Below are positions 25,119-33,489 of a stretch of DNA of 33,595 nucleotides, piece after piece. The stretch is from Saprospiraceae bacterium. GTDB lineage: Bacteria; Bacteroidota; Bacteroidia; Chitinophagales; Saprospiraceae. The stretch is from the NCBI GenBank assembly GCA_020436835.1, contig JAGQWZ010000023.1, forward strand, positions 1-33,595. Direction: 5' to 3'. Positions within the stretch are counted from its first letter, which is position 1, and each line of letters starts with the position of its first letter. The notes under the pieces are model-generated. The model had not been told where the DNA came from, did not search any database, and worked only from the letters and a program-made list of their open reading frames with translations. The translations under genes and the position numbers were made by a program.

Positions 25119-26300
25119 ATGTCCATATCAGAACTAACCACCAAAGCAGAACTCTTCGCCCGCAACTTTGCCCAGGAAAATATTGAAAGGTCCTATTTGT
25201 TTCATTCCATCGAACATTTCGAAGAGACGGTAGCCGCCGCTATAAATATCGGACAGGATTATCAGTTGAAGGAAAATGACCTTGAAGATCTTGTCATTGC
25301 CATGTGGTTTCATGATCTTGGATTTTATGATGGCTGGAAGAACCATGAGGAAAGATCGGCTGCCCTGGCTGAAAAATTCATGCAAGATCATATGATTAGC
25401 CCGGATCGAATCGAGAAAGTCAAGGAATACATCCTGGCAACACGGCAATCCGCAGAACCAAAAAACCTAATTGAACAAATCGTCAGGGATGCAGACACTG
25501 CACATATCGGCGATAAGAAATACTTTGCCACTTTGGGTCGGCTACGCGGCGAATGGGAGACAAACGGCGATCGAAAATTTACCGAAAAGGAATGGATCAA
25601 ACTTAATCTGAATTTCCTGGGAAGTCATAAATTTTATACCACTATTGCCAAAAATAAATATGGCGACCGGAAAAGAAAGAACCTGCTCAAGCTACAGAAG
25701 CAACTAAAAAATCTCAAGGAATTTGAGCTTAACAAGATCGAGCCTAATGAAGAGGATCCTTTTAATCTGGCATCACGAAAATCAGACCGGGGTGTAGAGA
25801 CTATGTTCAGGGTAACTCTGCGCAATCACAATAATTTGAGCCGGATTGCAGATAACAAGGCGAATATCATGCTTAGTATCAATGCAATCATGCTCTCCAT
25901 CATCATTTCCAGTCTTGTCCCTAAAATCTCTGGAAATCAAGAATTGTTAGTGCCCACCATCATCTTAATTTTGGTCTGCTTACTGTCGATTATCCTCGCA
26001 ACATTGTCAACGAGGCCTAAAATTACTTCAGCCAAATACAGTGATGAAAAGTTTCTTGAAAGAAGGTTTAACATCCTGTTTTTTGGCAATTTTTATCAGA
26101 TGCCACTGGAAAAATTCGAATGGGGAATCAAAAATCTGATGCATGATGAGGACTTGCTATACAGCTCTCTGAGTAAGGACCTCTACTACCTCGGCTTGGT
26201 TCTGGCAAAAAAGTATAAGTACCTAAATATCTGCTATAATACTTTCATGATTGGTCTTTTTATTGCCGCTGCTGCATTTATTATTGCCCTGGCAGTCTAA
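25119..26300 (+). CDS. HD-domain protein fused to a Pycsar-effector-type membrane domain (PycTM/DUF5706)
   Basis: A 393-residue two-part protein. Residues about 1-190 form an HD phosphohydrolase-like domain, with H29 and H33 (LFHSIEHFEE), H65-D66 (WFHDLGF) and D124/D126 (RDADTAHIG) as candidate metal ligands. After a charged linker, residues about 225-393 match the PycTM domain: ETMFRVTLRNHNNLSRIADNKANIML, then hydrophobic segments near 251-270, 278-298 and 373-392. PycTM proteins are membrane effectors of Pycsar antiphage systems, switched on by cCMP or cUMP and impairing the membrane. HD-plus-PycTM forms are common in Bacteroidota, often with no cyclase beside them, so an antiphage role is not shown. 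No pyrimidine cyclase gene lies nearby. Confidence 0.85.
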   Translation: MSISELTTKAELFARNFAQENIERSYLFHSIEHFEETVAAAINIGQDYQLKENDLEDLVIAMWFHDLGFYDGWKNHEERSAALAEKFMQDHMISPDRIEKVKEYILATRQSAEPKNLIEQIVRDADTAHIGDKKYFATLGRLRGEWETNGDRKFTEKEWIKLNLNFLGSHKFYTTIAKNKYGDRKRKNLLKLQKQLKNLKEFELNKIEPNEEDPFNLASRKSDRGVETMFRVTLRNHNNLSRIADNKANIMLSINAIMLSIIISSLVPKISGNQELLVPTIILILVCLLSIILATLSTRPKITSAKYSDEKFLERRFNILFFGNFYQMPLEKFEWGIKNLMHDEDLLYSSLSKDLYYLGLVLAKKYKYLNICYNTFMIGLFIAAAAFIIALAV

Positions 26301-26326
26301 GGTGCTGGCAGATATGAGGGAACGTC

Positions 26327-26911
26327 CTAACTCTGCAACAGTTGTATCAATTTTCGAGCCGGGTAGTGTTCTTCCGGATCGGCAATTTCCAGGTAGTATT
26401 CTAGAGTCTGAATAGCTTTAGTGCGGTCTTCCAGACACAGATGGGTAAGGGCCAGATTGTATACGATCTCCGGAAAAAATTCCTCCATATACATAGCCAC
26501 TTCGTAGTGCGTCAGGGCCAACTGGTAATTACCCTGGTCGTAATACATATTCGCGAGATTATAATGTGCCTCTATATGTCTCGGGTCAACGGACAGCGCC
26601 TTGGTAAAGCAATCAATCGCTTTAATCGTTTGGCCTCTCTTGGCATAGATGATGCCCAGGTTGCAGTAGGAGTCAGCGACTGAGATTGAGTTTCGGATCG
26701 CATCCTGGTAGAGCTTCTCCGCCATTTCATCATTCTTTTCATCCAGCTGCAGGCCTTTTTCGAAGGGATCCAGATGCCGCAATTTCTGAACATCTCTTTC
26801 CTGCCGAAACAATTCAAGTTGTCCGGCATCATCTTCAGAAGCGTACTTCCTTACCTTGCGAAACCCTAGTTTTCTTTCCCGGTCCGGTCGATATGGAATC
26901 AGTTTGGCCAT
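26327..26911 (-). CDS. TPR-repeat protein
   Basis: A 194-residue protein. The N-terminal part is basic and then acidic (MAKLIPYRPDRERKLGFRKV), and residues about 70-190 contain at least three tetratricopeptide repeats, for example ADSYCNLGIIYAKRGQTIKAIDCFTKALSVDP and AHYNLANMYYDQGNYQLALTHYEVA. TPR arrays mediate protein contacts; no target can be inferred. I start it at ATG 26911 rather than at the upstream TTG 26956 that abuts the ku stop, because a TAACTTTG box lies directly before this ATG. It is the last gene of the ku side and is convergent with the HD-PycTM gene. Some predicted bases upstream overlap no other gene. Confidence 0.82.
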   Translation of the reverse strand: MAKLIPYRPDRERKLGFRKVRKYASEDDAGQLELFRQERDVQKLRHLDPFEKGLQLDEKNDEMAEKLYQDAIRNSISVADSYCNLGIIYAKRGQTIKAIDCFTKALSVDPRHIEAHYNLANMYYDQGNYQLALTHYEVAMYMEEFFPEIVYNLALTHLCLEDRTKAIQTLEYYLEIADPEEHYPARKLIQLLQS

Positions 26912-26916
26912 TGCAG

Positions 26917-26924
26917 CAAAGTTA
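26917..26924 (-). promoter_or_regulatory. TAACTTTG -7 box before the TPR gene
   Basis: A full TAnnTTTG match on the minus strand, only five bases before ATG 26911. If it is used, the transcript would be nearly leaderless. Confidence 0.4.
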
Positions 26925-26956
26925 CTCTTAATTAGGAAAAATCCTAATATGAGCAA

Positions 26957-27796
26957 TTAGGCTGTTTTCTTATCCTCTTCCTCTCCTGACTTTTTACCTG
27001 TTGCTTTCTTCATCGGCTTTTTCTCCGATTTAGCCTGATTGATGCTCTCCTGCAGGGCGGTCATGATATCAACAATCGGGGCTTCTTCTTCCGCCATGGT
27101 CACGATTTCCTTGCCTTCCACTTTAGCTTCAACAATTTCCATTACCGCATTGCGGTACTTGTCTTCCAATTCCAGTTCAGCAAAGGGCTTGGCCATCGAT
27201 TCCACCAGCGTCTCCGCCAGTTTTAGTTGAGCAGTATCGGTTTCGACATGACCAATATTTGGCACATCGGCAATATTTCGTAGTTCATCCGGATAGCGAA
27301 GTTTATACATCATCAAACCTGGTCCGGAGGGTGCAATAAGAACGATGCTTTCTCGATCTCTCAATACAACCTTGCCTATGCCCAGCTTATTACTGTTCTT
27401 CAAAGTTTCACATAGTAGGGAGTAGGCTTTGGTAGCAACTTCCCCATCCGGGCCAGCAAAATAGGGAGAATCAAAGAGGGCTGGATTGACTTCTTCCGCA
27501 TTGACAAAGGCTTCAATGTCAATTACTTTCGTGCTCTTTAATTTTATCTTATCCAAATCCTCACTTTCGATAATAACGTATTGATCCGGTTCATACTCAT
27601 AGCCCTTTACAATGTCAGAGGTGCTCACTTTCTCGTCACAGACCTTACAGACCTTCTGATAGCCAATAGGACCATTGTCTTCCTTGTGCAATTGCCGGAA
27701 GCTGATCGATTGGCTGGATTCAATCGCGCTATACATCCTGATCGGGATGGTGACTAATGAGAAGCGAATGTGTCCCTTCCAAATTGCACGCATCAT
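26957..27796 (-). CDS. ku: Ku protein (bacterial NHEJ)
   Basis: Starting at ATG 27796 it is 279 residues. It opens with MMRAIWKGHIRFSLVTIPIRMYSA, the standard bacterial Ku beginning, and contains the beta-barrel bridge features (FRQLHKEDNGPIGYQKVCKVCDEKV, GYEYEPDQYVIIESED). It ends in a Lys-rich tail (KKPMKKATGKKSGEEEDKK) that in other Ku proteins helps DNA binding and ligase recruitment. Ku binds broken DNA ends as a homodimer and recruits LigD. The TTG start at 27832 is rejected because it only adds a short unrelated stretch. It lies 79 bases downstream of ligD. Confidence 0.95.
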   Translation of the reverse strand: MMRAIWKGHIRFSLVTIPIRMYSAIESSQSISFRQLHKEDNGPIGYQKVCKVCDEKVSTSDIVKGYEYEPDQYVIIESEDLDKIKLKSTKVIDIEAFVNAEEVNPALFDSPYFAGPDGEVATKAYSLLCETLKNSNKLGIGKVVLRDRESIVLIAPSGPGLMMYKLRYPDELRNIADVPNIGHVETDTAQLKLAETLVESMAKPFAELELEDKYRNAVMEIVEAKVEGKEIVTMAEEEAPIVDIMTALQESINQAKSEKKPMKKATGKKSGEEEDKKTA

Positions 27797-27875
27797 AGTT
27801 TTAACATTTTTAGATTTTGTAATGAGGTACAAATATTATACCAATATCTTATGTGTAAACAGATGATTTCGATGG

Positions 27876-30215
27876 TCAATCCGGTGATCCAGGCGGTTTA
27901 TATTCGACCAGAAATTGAAAGATGGGCTCCCGGTAAGTTCCATTATTTGTAATACTGGCAAATTTCACTTCGCAACTCACCTCCGGATTGATCCATGTAG
28001 TCACCTGGTCATCCGGTGTTTTTTCATCGATCGGTTTTTCAATTTCTTCCACCTTCTTTAAGATACTAAAAATCTCTTTCATTTTCTGGCCGTCAAATCC
28101 AGTCCCTACCTTTCCCCGGTAGGTAAGCTGATCTTCGACCATTTCTGCAATGTGTAATGCCCCGAAGGTATTTACCCGATCTCCACTTCCCTGGGTAAAG
28201 CCGATGATGACTACTTCTTCGGATTGGCGGTACTTGATCTTGATCCAATCGGCAGACCGCTTACCAATTTGATATCTGCTACCTCTCCGTTTGGCTATAA
28301 TTCCTTCGAGTTTTAATTTTCCAGCCGCGTCCCAAAGTGCGGAACCATCATCCAGTGCCTCACTCATGCGGTAGTTTGATCCCTTTTTTATACTATCCTG
28401 GCACCAGGCGCGTCTCCGTTCAATCGGTTCATTGACCAGAGAACGGCCGTCGAGGTAAATACAGTCAAAAAGATAGCAGTATGCCGGATTGGATTTAGTA
28501 GCCCGCTCGATCTTCACCTGATTGCTTTGATGCATTCTACCGATCACTTTCTTAAAATCCGGCCTGCCCTTTTCATCAAGGCATACGATTTCTCCATCAA
28601 AGATTCCATTGGAAATTCGAAAGCTCTCGACCAGATTTGTCAATTCGGGAAAACGACTTGTCAAATCATTTTGGTTTCTGCTTCGAATCCTTATTACCCC
28701 TTCCTCGATGGCGATCATGGCTCTGATACCATCCCACTTAACTTCATAGAAATAATCTTCCTCATTAACCGGAACCTTATCTGCCGAATCGGCAAGCATG
28801 GCCGGGATCTTATCCTCCAGGATGTTGATGAGATCACGATCGACCCGCTCCAGCAACCACTCATTGCCCTTTGTATTGTGCATCCGGAATTCGCCGTCCA
28901 TTTGTGGACTGGACAGATGAAAATAGAAGCCATCTTTCTTTTCCTTCGTGATCTCATATTTACCCCGGGCATAGATCCACATCATGCCTCCACCGTATTG
29001 ATCCTTCGGTATTTCTCCGTCAAATTGTAAGTACTCAACCGGATGCGGTTCTGTTTGTACTGCTAATCTTTTTATTCCCGGCTTGTGGGGCATCCCTTTC
29101 GGAACTGCCCAGGAGAGCAATGTTCCGTCTTTCTCCAGGCGAAGGTCGTAATGTAAACGGGAAGCATGATGCCGATGGATCACAAAAGCATCTCCGTCGG
29201 TAGTCACCACTGAAGGGGCCGGTTCAGGGGTCTTGTTGAAATCACGCTTGTTCAAATATGATTTTAATTGTTCCGGGGTTTTATAGTACTTGGAAGAAGG
29301 AAGAATGATTTTGGATCCGTTACGCTGTTCCTGATCCGTATGAAGCGGAACCGAGAAACTACTGAATCCCTCCCATTGATCACCATTTCGCTTGACGATT
29401 TCTGCTACATTTCTCACATGGTATTCGCGAGGATCTTGGAGATCAGTCAGTTGCTCCCAGGAGAGCGGCATTGAAATGGGAGCCGGCTCTCTGCCCCTGA
29501 CAGAATAAGGAGCGACAATTGTTTGAGAACCACGATTGCGGTAAATATCAACCAGCAGTTTTCCTTTGCGGGCTTCCTTGCTGATCTTTAATGTGCAAAG
29601 ACCAGGATTAGCATTTATAAATTCCTGTGCCAGTACTTTGACACAATCAAACATTGTATCGTAATCATACTTTGGCTCAATGGGGACAAAAATATGCAAA
29701 CCTTTACCTCCACTGGTTTTTACAAAAGGATGATAACCGTAGGGGGTCAGAAACTGGCGTAGTGCCTGGGCAATCTCACTCACTTCACCGATTGGCTGCC
29801 CCTCCGGTGGATCCAAATCAAAAATGAAGAAATCTGGGTGATCATGATTTGGGTGTCGATCTTGCCGGATATGTAACTCTATGCTGGCCAAGTTGGCTAA
29901 CCAGACAATGCTTGCTTCATTGCTGGCCAGTATGTAGTCCTTCTTTTCTTCTTTACCCAATGGCACACTTTCAATCCAATCTGGTGCCCAGTCGGGCTTG
30001 TCTTTTTGAAAAAACTGATGCGCCTGAATGCCATCCGGGTAGCGAATCAGAGACAAAGGGCGACGTCTGATATACTTCAGTAAAGTCGGTGCTATCTGTA
30101 AATAATAGGCGACCAGTTCTGCTTTAATCACTCCACTATCCGGGAACAGGACCTTATCCAGGTTCGTGAGCTTGATCTTATGCTTTCCTACTTGAGTCAG
30201 TTGAAAAGTGGCCAT
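27876..30215 (-). CDS. ligD: ATP-dependent DNA ligase D (polymerase, phosphoesterase and ligase domains)
   Basis: A 779-residue three-domain NHEJ enzyme. Residues 1-290 are the primase-polymerase domain, with the catalytic FDLDP at 132-136 and SGGKGLH at 168-174. Residues about 340-450 are the 3'-phosphoesterase domain (HRHHASRLHYDLRL near 347-360). Residues about 480-779 are the ligase domain, with the lysine nucleophile K493 in EVKWDGIRAM and an OB-fold C-terminus. LigD adds nucleotides, trims ends and seals double-strand breaks with Ku. The domain order Pol-PE-Lig is that of mycobacterial LigD; Pseudomonas has PE-Lig-Pol. The start overlaps the end of the hydrogenase protease gene by 38 bases. 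Confidence 0.95.
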   Translation of the reverse strand: MATFQLTQVGKHKIKLTNLDKVLFPDSGVIKAELVAYYLQIAPTLLKYIRRRPLSLIRYPDGIQAHQFFQKDKPDWAPDWIESVPLGKEEKKDYILASNEASIVWLANLASIELHIRQDRHPNHDHPDFFIFDLDPPEGQPIGEVSEIAQALRQFLTPYGYHPFVKTSGGKGLHIFVPIEPKYDYDTMFDCVKVLAQEFINANPGLCTLKISKEARKGKLLVDIYRNRGSQTIVAPYSVRGREPAPISMPLSWEQLTDLQDPREYHVRNVAEIVKRNGDQWEGFSSFSVPLHTDQEQRNGSKIILPSSKYYKTPEQLKSYLNKRDFNKTPEPAPSVVTTDGDAFVIHRHHASRLHYDLRLEKDGTLLSWAVPKGMPHKPGIKRLAVQTEPHPVEYLQFDGEIPKDQYGGGMMWIYARGKYEITKEKKDGFYFHLSSPQMDGEFRMHNTKGNEWLLERVDRDLINILEDKIPAMLADSADKVPVNEEDYFYEVKWDGIRAMIAIEEGVIRIRSRNQNDLTSRFPELTNLVESFRISNGIFDGEIVCLDEKGRPDFKKVIGRMHQSNQVKIERATKSNPAYCYLFDCIYLDGRSLVNEPIERRRAWCQDSIKKGSNYRMSEALDDGSALWDAAGKLKLEGIIAKRRGSRYQIGKRSADWIKIKYRQSEEVVIIGFTQGSGDRVNTFGALHIAEMVEDQLTYRGKVGTGFDGQKMKEIFSILKKVEEIEKPIDEKTPDDQVTTWINPEVSCEVKFASITNNGTYREPIFQFLVEYKPPGSPD

Positions 30216-30744
30216 GAGATGAAGGTCCGGATTTTAAGGGATAGTTGCAAGATCCACTTAAATCCGGGAATAATTTGGGAGCCACTTCAGACAGACTTTT
30301 TTGACAGTTGGCATAAAAGAAGTTTGTTGCACTGTCTAAGTTATTCTTCGCAAACGTACTGAGTGATAATTGGAGTCGCCAATCTCTTCCGGAAATAAGC
30401 ATCAGATATGTTTGTGGTTCAGTCTGATATAATTCCCGGCACAGGCACAAGACGGAAGCCGGAGAAAGTTGATGGGTGCTGAAAGAAAAATCATTTGCAG
30501 GGATGCAAATCGAAATTTCAAATCCTTCCCTCAATCTTGGTTTATATGCATCCACGAACAAAACACTTTGATAGCGACTGATCAGTTCTGCATCCTCCAC
30601 CTGCAACTGATACCTCAATACGGTATCACCCAAATATCCGGCCTTCCTTATAGCCTCGATAAAAGCCCAACCAAGGCCATCATCACCGCGGCCATTGTTC
30701 CCGATACCAATTACAAGAGCGTGACTATGTTTTGTATTTGACAT
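30178..30744 (-). CDS. Hydrogenase maturation protease (HyaD/HycI/HoxW type)
   Basis: A 188-residue protein from ATG 30744, with the family N-terminus ALVIGIGNNGRGDDGLGWAFIEAI, in which GIGN and the following RGDDG are the core. D56-type metal-binding acid is seen as VLFVDAYKP, and a later histidine is present (FSTHQLSPASVLCL). These proteases cleave the C-terminal tail of the hydrogenase large subunit after nickel insertion. The frame beyond about residue 160 is unusual and may extend into a poorly conserved tail. The start overlaps the end of hoxH by 20 bases, and its end overlaps the ligD start by 38 bases. A TTG start at 30768 is rejected. Confidence 0.85.
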   Translation of the reverse strand: MSNTKHSHALVIGIGNNGRGDDGLGWAFIEAIRKAGYLGDTVLRYQLQVEDAELISRYQSVLFVDAYKPRLREGFEISICIPANDFSFSTHQLSPASVLCLCRELYQTEPQTYLMLISGRDWRLQLSLSTFAKNNLDSATNFFYANCQKSLSEVAPKLFPDLSGSCNYPLKSGPSSHGHFSTDSSRKA

Positions 30745-32176
30745 TGATAAGCTTATTGTGGGAGTCAAATAGTTCGATTTTTAGTGGCATATCCCCGAGG
30801 GCATGGGTGGCGCAACTTAGGCAAGGGTCATAAGCCCTTATGGCGATTTCGATTTGATTGAGCATTGAATCGGTGATGATTTTCTGCCTGTCAAGGCGAT
30901 TCTGGGCCACCCAACGTACTGCTCTGTTCATCGCTTCATTGTTATGGGTAGTGGAGACGATTAGATTACATTTGGTGATCATACCTTCATCATCGACCTG
31001 ATAATGGTGAATAAGGGTACCACGAGGAGCTTCAATTATTCCGATGCCTTCGGATCTTCGCTGTCCTTCGCGCATCAAATCATCTCCCAGGATCGAATCA
31101 TCTGAAAGCAATATTTTCATCTGTTCCGCACAATGTAAAATCTCTATCAGTCGTGCCCAATGGGAATGCATAGTGCTATGATTCGGATATCCATTTGTGT
31201 ACGACTTAAACTCCTGTAATTCCTTATTTGCCAAGGGAGTTGAGATGTATTCACTCACGTTCAACCGGGCCAGGGGACCGACCCTGTTCCAACCGTTTTC
31301 CATACCAAGTCCTTTCAAATATGGAAATTTCATGTAGGACCATCTTTCTACCGCCTCGTTGAAATAATCCACATACCGATCACTGGTTATATCATCTAAA
31401 GTTCTTTCTCCTGCACTGTTGATGGCACGTAAAAAGCCATCGTACAATTCCAAACCTCCATCTTCTGTGACCAGACCCAGGTGGCCGGACGGATAACTTG
31501 CAAAATGGTCCAACCAGTCCTTGTTCTTTTGATGATAGGCTTTGATGAATTGGACCATTTCGCAGGACCAATCTATCATAGTATCGATATTTGGGATGTC
31601 CTTGCCCGAAAAGAAAAAATCTCTTTCTTCCGGTTTGAAAGTTTTATGCATACCTCCGGGAATGGCGGATATTCCATGGATTCTTTTTCCGGTAATCGCT
31701 TTAATAATCCGTTGACCGAATTTGCGCATGAGAATTCCTTTACGGGCAAGCTCCTTATCCTCCAGAGCGACATTAACTACATTGCGTTTTTCCTGAGGTG
31801 CGTCCAATCCAAACAGAAGATCAGGAGATGCCAGGTAGAAGAAATGCAAAGCATGGGACTGAAAGATTTGACCAAAGTGAAGCAACCTGCGCAGTTTGGT
31901 TGTCAGTGGTGATAGATCTTTTGGATCCAGGCCGACAATCTGATCAATAGCTTTGGCTGCTGCCAGGTGATGGCTCACGGGGCAAATACCGCACAATCGC
32001 TGAACCAGGAGAGGGGCTTCCCAGTAGGGATGGCCCTGAACAAAGCGCTCAAACCCCCTAAATTCAACAATATGAAAAAAAGCATCTTTTACTGCACCTT
32101 CTTCGTCCAAATGGACGGTTACGCGCCCATGGCCTTCCACCCGTGTCACCGGATCAATGATAATCTTTCTGCTCAT
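30725..32176 (-). CDS. hoxH: [NiFe] hydrogenase large subunit, HoxH-like (group 3d type)
   Basis: A 483-residue large subunit. The L1 motif is RLCGICPVSHHLA with C62 and C65, and the C-terminal L2 motif is DPCLSCATH with C452 and C455; these four cysteines hold the Ni-Fe centre. After H458 there is a 25-residue tail beginning ALGDMPLKIEL that fits the extension removed by the maturation protease encoded next. The sequence matches HoxH of NAD-coupled bidirectional hydrogenases, which oxidise hydrogen or dispose of reductant via NAD(P). It lies 20 bases after the hoxUY gene and overlaps the protease gene by 20 bases. Confidence 0.93.
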   Translation of the reverse strand: MSRKIIIDPVTRVEGHGRVTVHLDEEGAVKDAFFHIVEFRGFERFVQGHPYWEAPLLVQRLCGICPVSHHLAAAKAIDQIVGLDPKDLSPLTTKLRRLLHFGQIFQSHALHFFYLASPDLLFGLDAPQEKRNVVNVALEDKELARKGILMRKFGQRIIKAITGKRIHGISAIPGGMHKTFKPEERDFFFSGKDIPNIDTMIDWSCEMVQFIKAYHQKNKDWLDHFASYPSGHLGLVTEDGGLELYDGFLRAINSAGERTLDDITSDRYVDYFNEAVERWSYMKFPYLKGLGMENGWNRVGPLARLNVSEYISTPLANKELQEFKSYTNGYPNHSTMHSHWARLIEILHCAEQMKILLSDDSILGDDLMREGQRRSEGIGIIEAPRGTLIHHYQVDDEGMITKCNLIVSTTHNNEAMNRAVRWVAQNRLDRQKIITDSMLNQIEIAIRAYDPCLSCATHALGDMPLKIELFDSHNKLINVKYKT

Positions 32177-32196
32177 AGTCCAAATCTTTAAGTCTA

Positions 32197-33477
32197 TTAG
32201 TCATACTTAAATTCAGAATATAAAATACTGTAGTCGTCATCCCAGAGTACTTGAGAAACAACCTTCCATATGTGATTGGCAGTAGGTGGACACCCGGGAA
32301 TATGGAAGTCCACATCGACAATATCCCGGCATGGGTATACTTTATCAAGTATTTTTGGCAGATCCTCATGATAGGGAACCTTGCATTCTCCCGGGTGAGT
32401 TGTAATCGAATTTAGATAAGCTTCTTCCAGACATTCTTCCAAGGGTATGGTGTTTCGCATCGCCGGCACTCCTCCCCAGATCGCACACTCACCCACCGTG
32501 ACCAGTACTTTGCATTTCTTTCTGAACTCCCTCAGCACTTCTATATTTTCCGCATTACAGCAGCCACCCTCAATCAATCCGATATCGCATTTTTCTGTAA
32601 ATTCCTTAATGTCCGTCAGTGGAGATTTATTGAAATCCACCAATTGAATCAGATCCAGAAGAACCAGATCCATGTCTAGCATTGACATATGGCAACCAAA
32701 ACAACCCGCTAAAGAAGTGGTAGCGATTATTTTTCTTTCCTTGGGTCTTGCTGTATCGATCATGTTCAACGTCTGATGCTTGTTTGGGGTGTTCTTTATG
32801 ACCGATTGCATATCAAATCTTCGATCCCCAAATGGGTGAGGAAAACTTTTGCCTTTGACCAGGATAGCACCGGTGGGACAAAGCTGCATTGCTTCAATAG
32901 CCTGTTGCTCCGTAAGTTTTGCTTCCTGATCATAGTCGATTCCCACCAATGTTTCATTACCCTTGTTGCAGTAGGAAAAAACCTGAAGTCCGTCATCCGT
33001 AATTACTTCTTCTACGCATCTCCTGCATTTGATACAGCGGTTATGGTCAATAAGCATGCGTTGAGGAGAAAAATCTATCAGACGGTCCTTAAAAAGGTGC
33101 GGAAACCGGGTATGGGAGATCCCCATTTCATACCCCATATGCTGCAGATCACAATTACCACTTTTTTCACAGGCGGGGCAAAAGTGATTGCCTTCTGAAA
33201 ACATCATTTCTACGATCGCCTTTCTCAAGTCATCTAATTCTGCAGTTTGTATCTCTACCTCCATCCCATCGTAGGTTTTGGTGATACAACCGGCCCGGGT
33301 CTGACCATCTACTTTACAGGCACATACCCGACAGGTTCCCAGGGGAGGGTCGATGTGTTTATGGTAGCATAATGATGGAAGGAAAATTTCGGCATTCCTC
33401 GCAACGTCTACCAGGTTTAACCCCGCTCTGGTCTCGATCTTCTTACCATCAATTTGAATTAAAATATCGGAGAACAT
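32197..33477 (-). CDS. Fused HoxU-HoxY: diaphorase iron-sulfur subunit joined to hydrogenase small subunit
   Basis: A 426-residue protein that combines two normally separate subunits. Residues 1-212 resemble HoxU/NuoG N-terminal parts: a [2Fe-2S] ferredoxin domain with C37, C49, C52 and C64, a His-Cys3 [4Fe-4S] site with H98, C100, C103 and C109, and a further cluster site with C148, C151, C154 and C200. Residues about 245-426 resemble HoxY: the proximal [4Fe-4S] site has C259 and C262 (AGCFGCH), C331 (VGEC) and C396 (PGCPP). A linker of about 30 residues joins them. Together these carry electrons from the Ni-Fe centre to the NAD-binding HoxF. It starts at ATG 33477, 12 bases after the HoxF-like stop. 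Confidence 0.88.
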   Translation of the reverse strand: MFSDILIQIDGKKIETRAGLNLVDVARNAEIFLPSLCYHKHIDPPLGTCRVCACKVDGQTRAGCITKTYDGMEVEIQTAELDDLRKAIVEMMFSEGNHFCPACEKSGNCDLQHMGYEMGISHTRFPHLFKDRLIDFSPQRMLIDHNRCIKCRRCVEEVITDDGLQVFSYCNKGNETLVGIDYDQEAKLTEQQAIEAMQLCPTGAILVKGKSFPHPFGDRRFDMQSVIKNTPNKHQTLNMIDTARPKERKIIATTSLAGCFGCHMSMLDMDLVLLDLIQLVDFNKSPLTDIKEFTEKCDIGLIEGGCCNAENIEVLREFRKKCKVLVTVGECAIWGGVPAMRNTIPLEECLEEAYLNSITTHPGECKVPYHEDLPKILDKVYPCRDIVDVDFHIPGCPPTANHIWKVVSQVLWDDDYSILYSEFKYD

Positions 33478-33489
33478 AAAAACGTGGAT

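Noticed and set aside
25119..26300. A complete Pycsar antiphage locus
   Set aside because: Only the PycTM-type effector half is present; no cyclase gene is within the window, so a defence system cannot be claimed.
26912..26956. TTG start for the TPR protein directly after ku
   Set aside because: The fifteen extra residues are not TPR-like, and a TAACTTTG box lies inside them; ATG 26911 is the better start.
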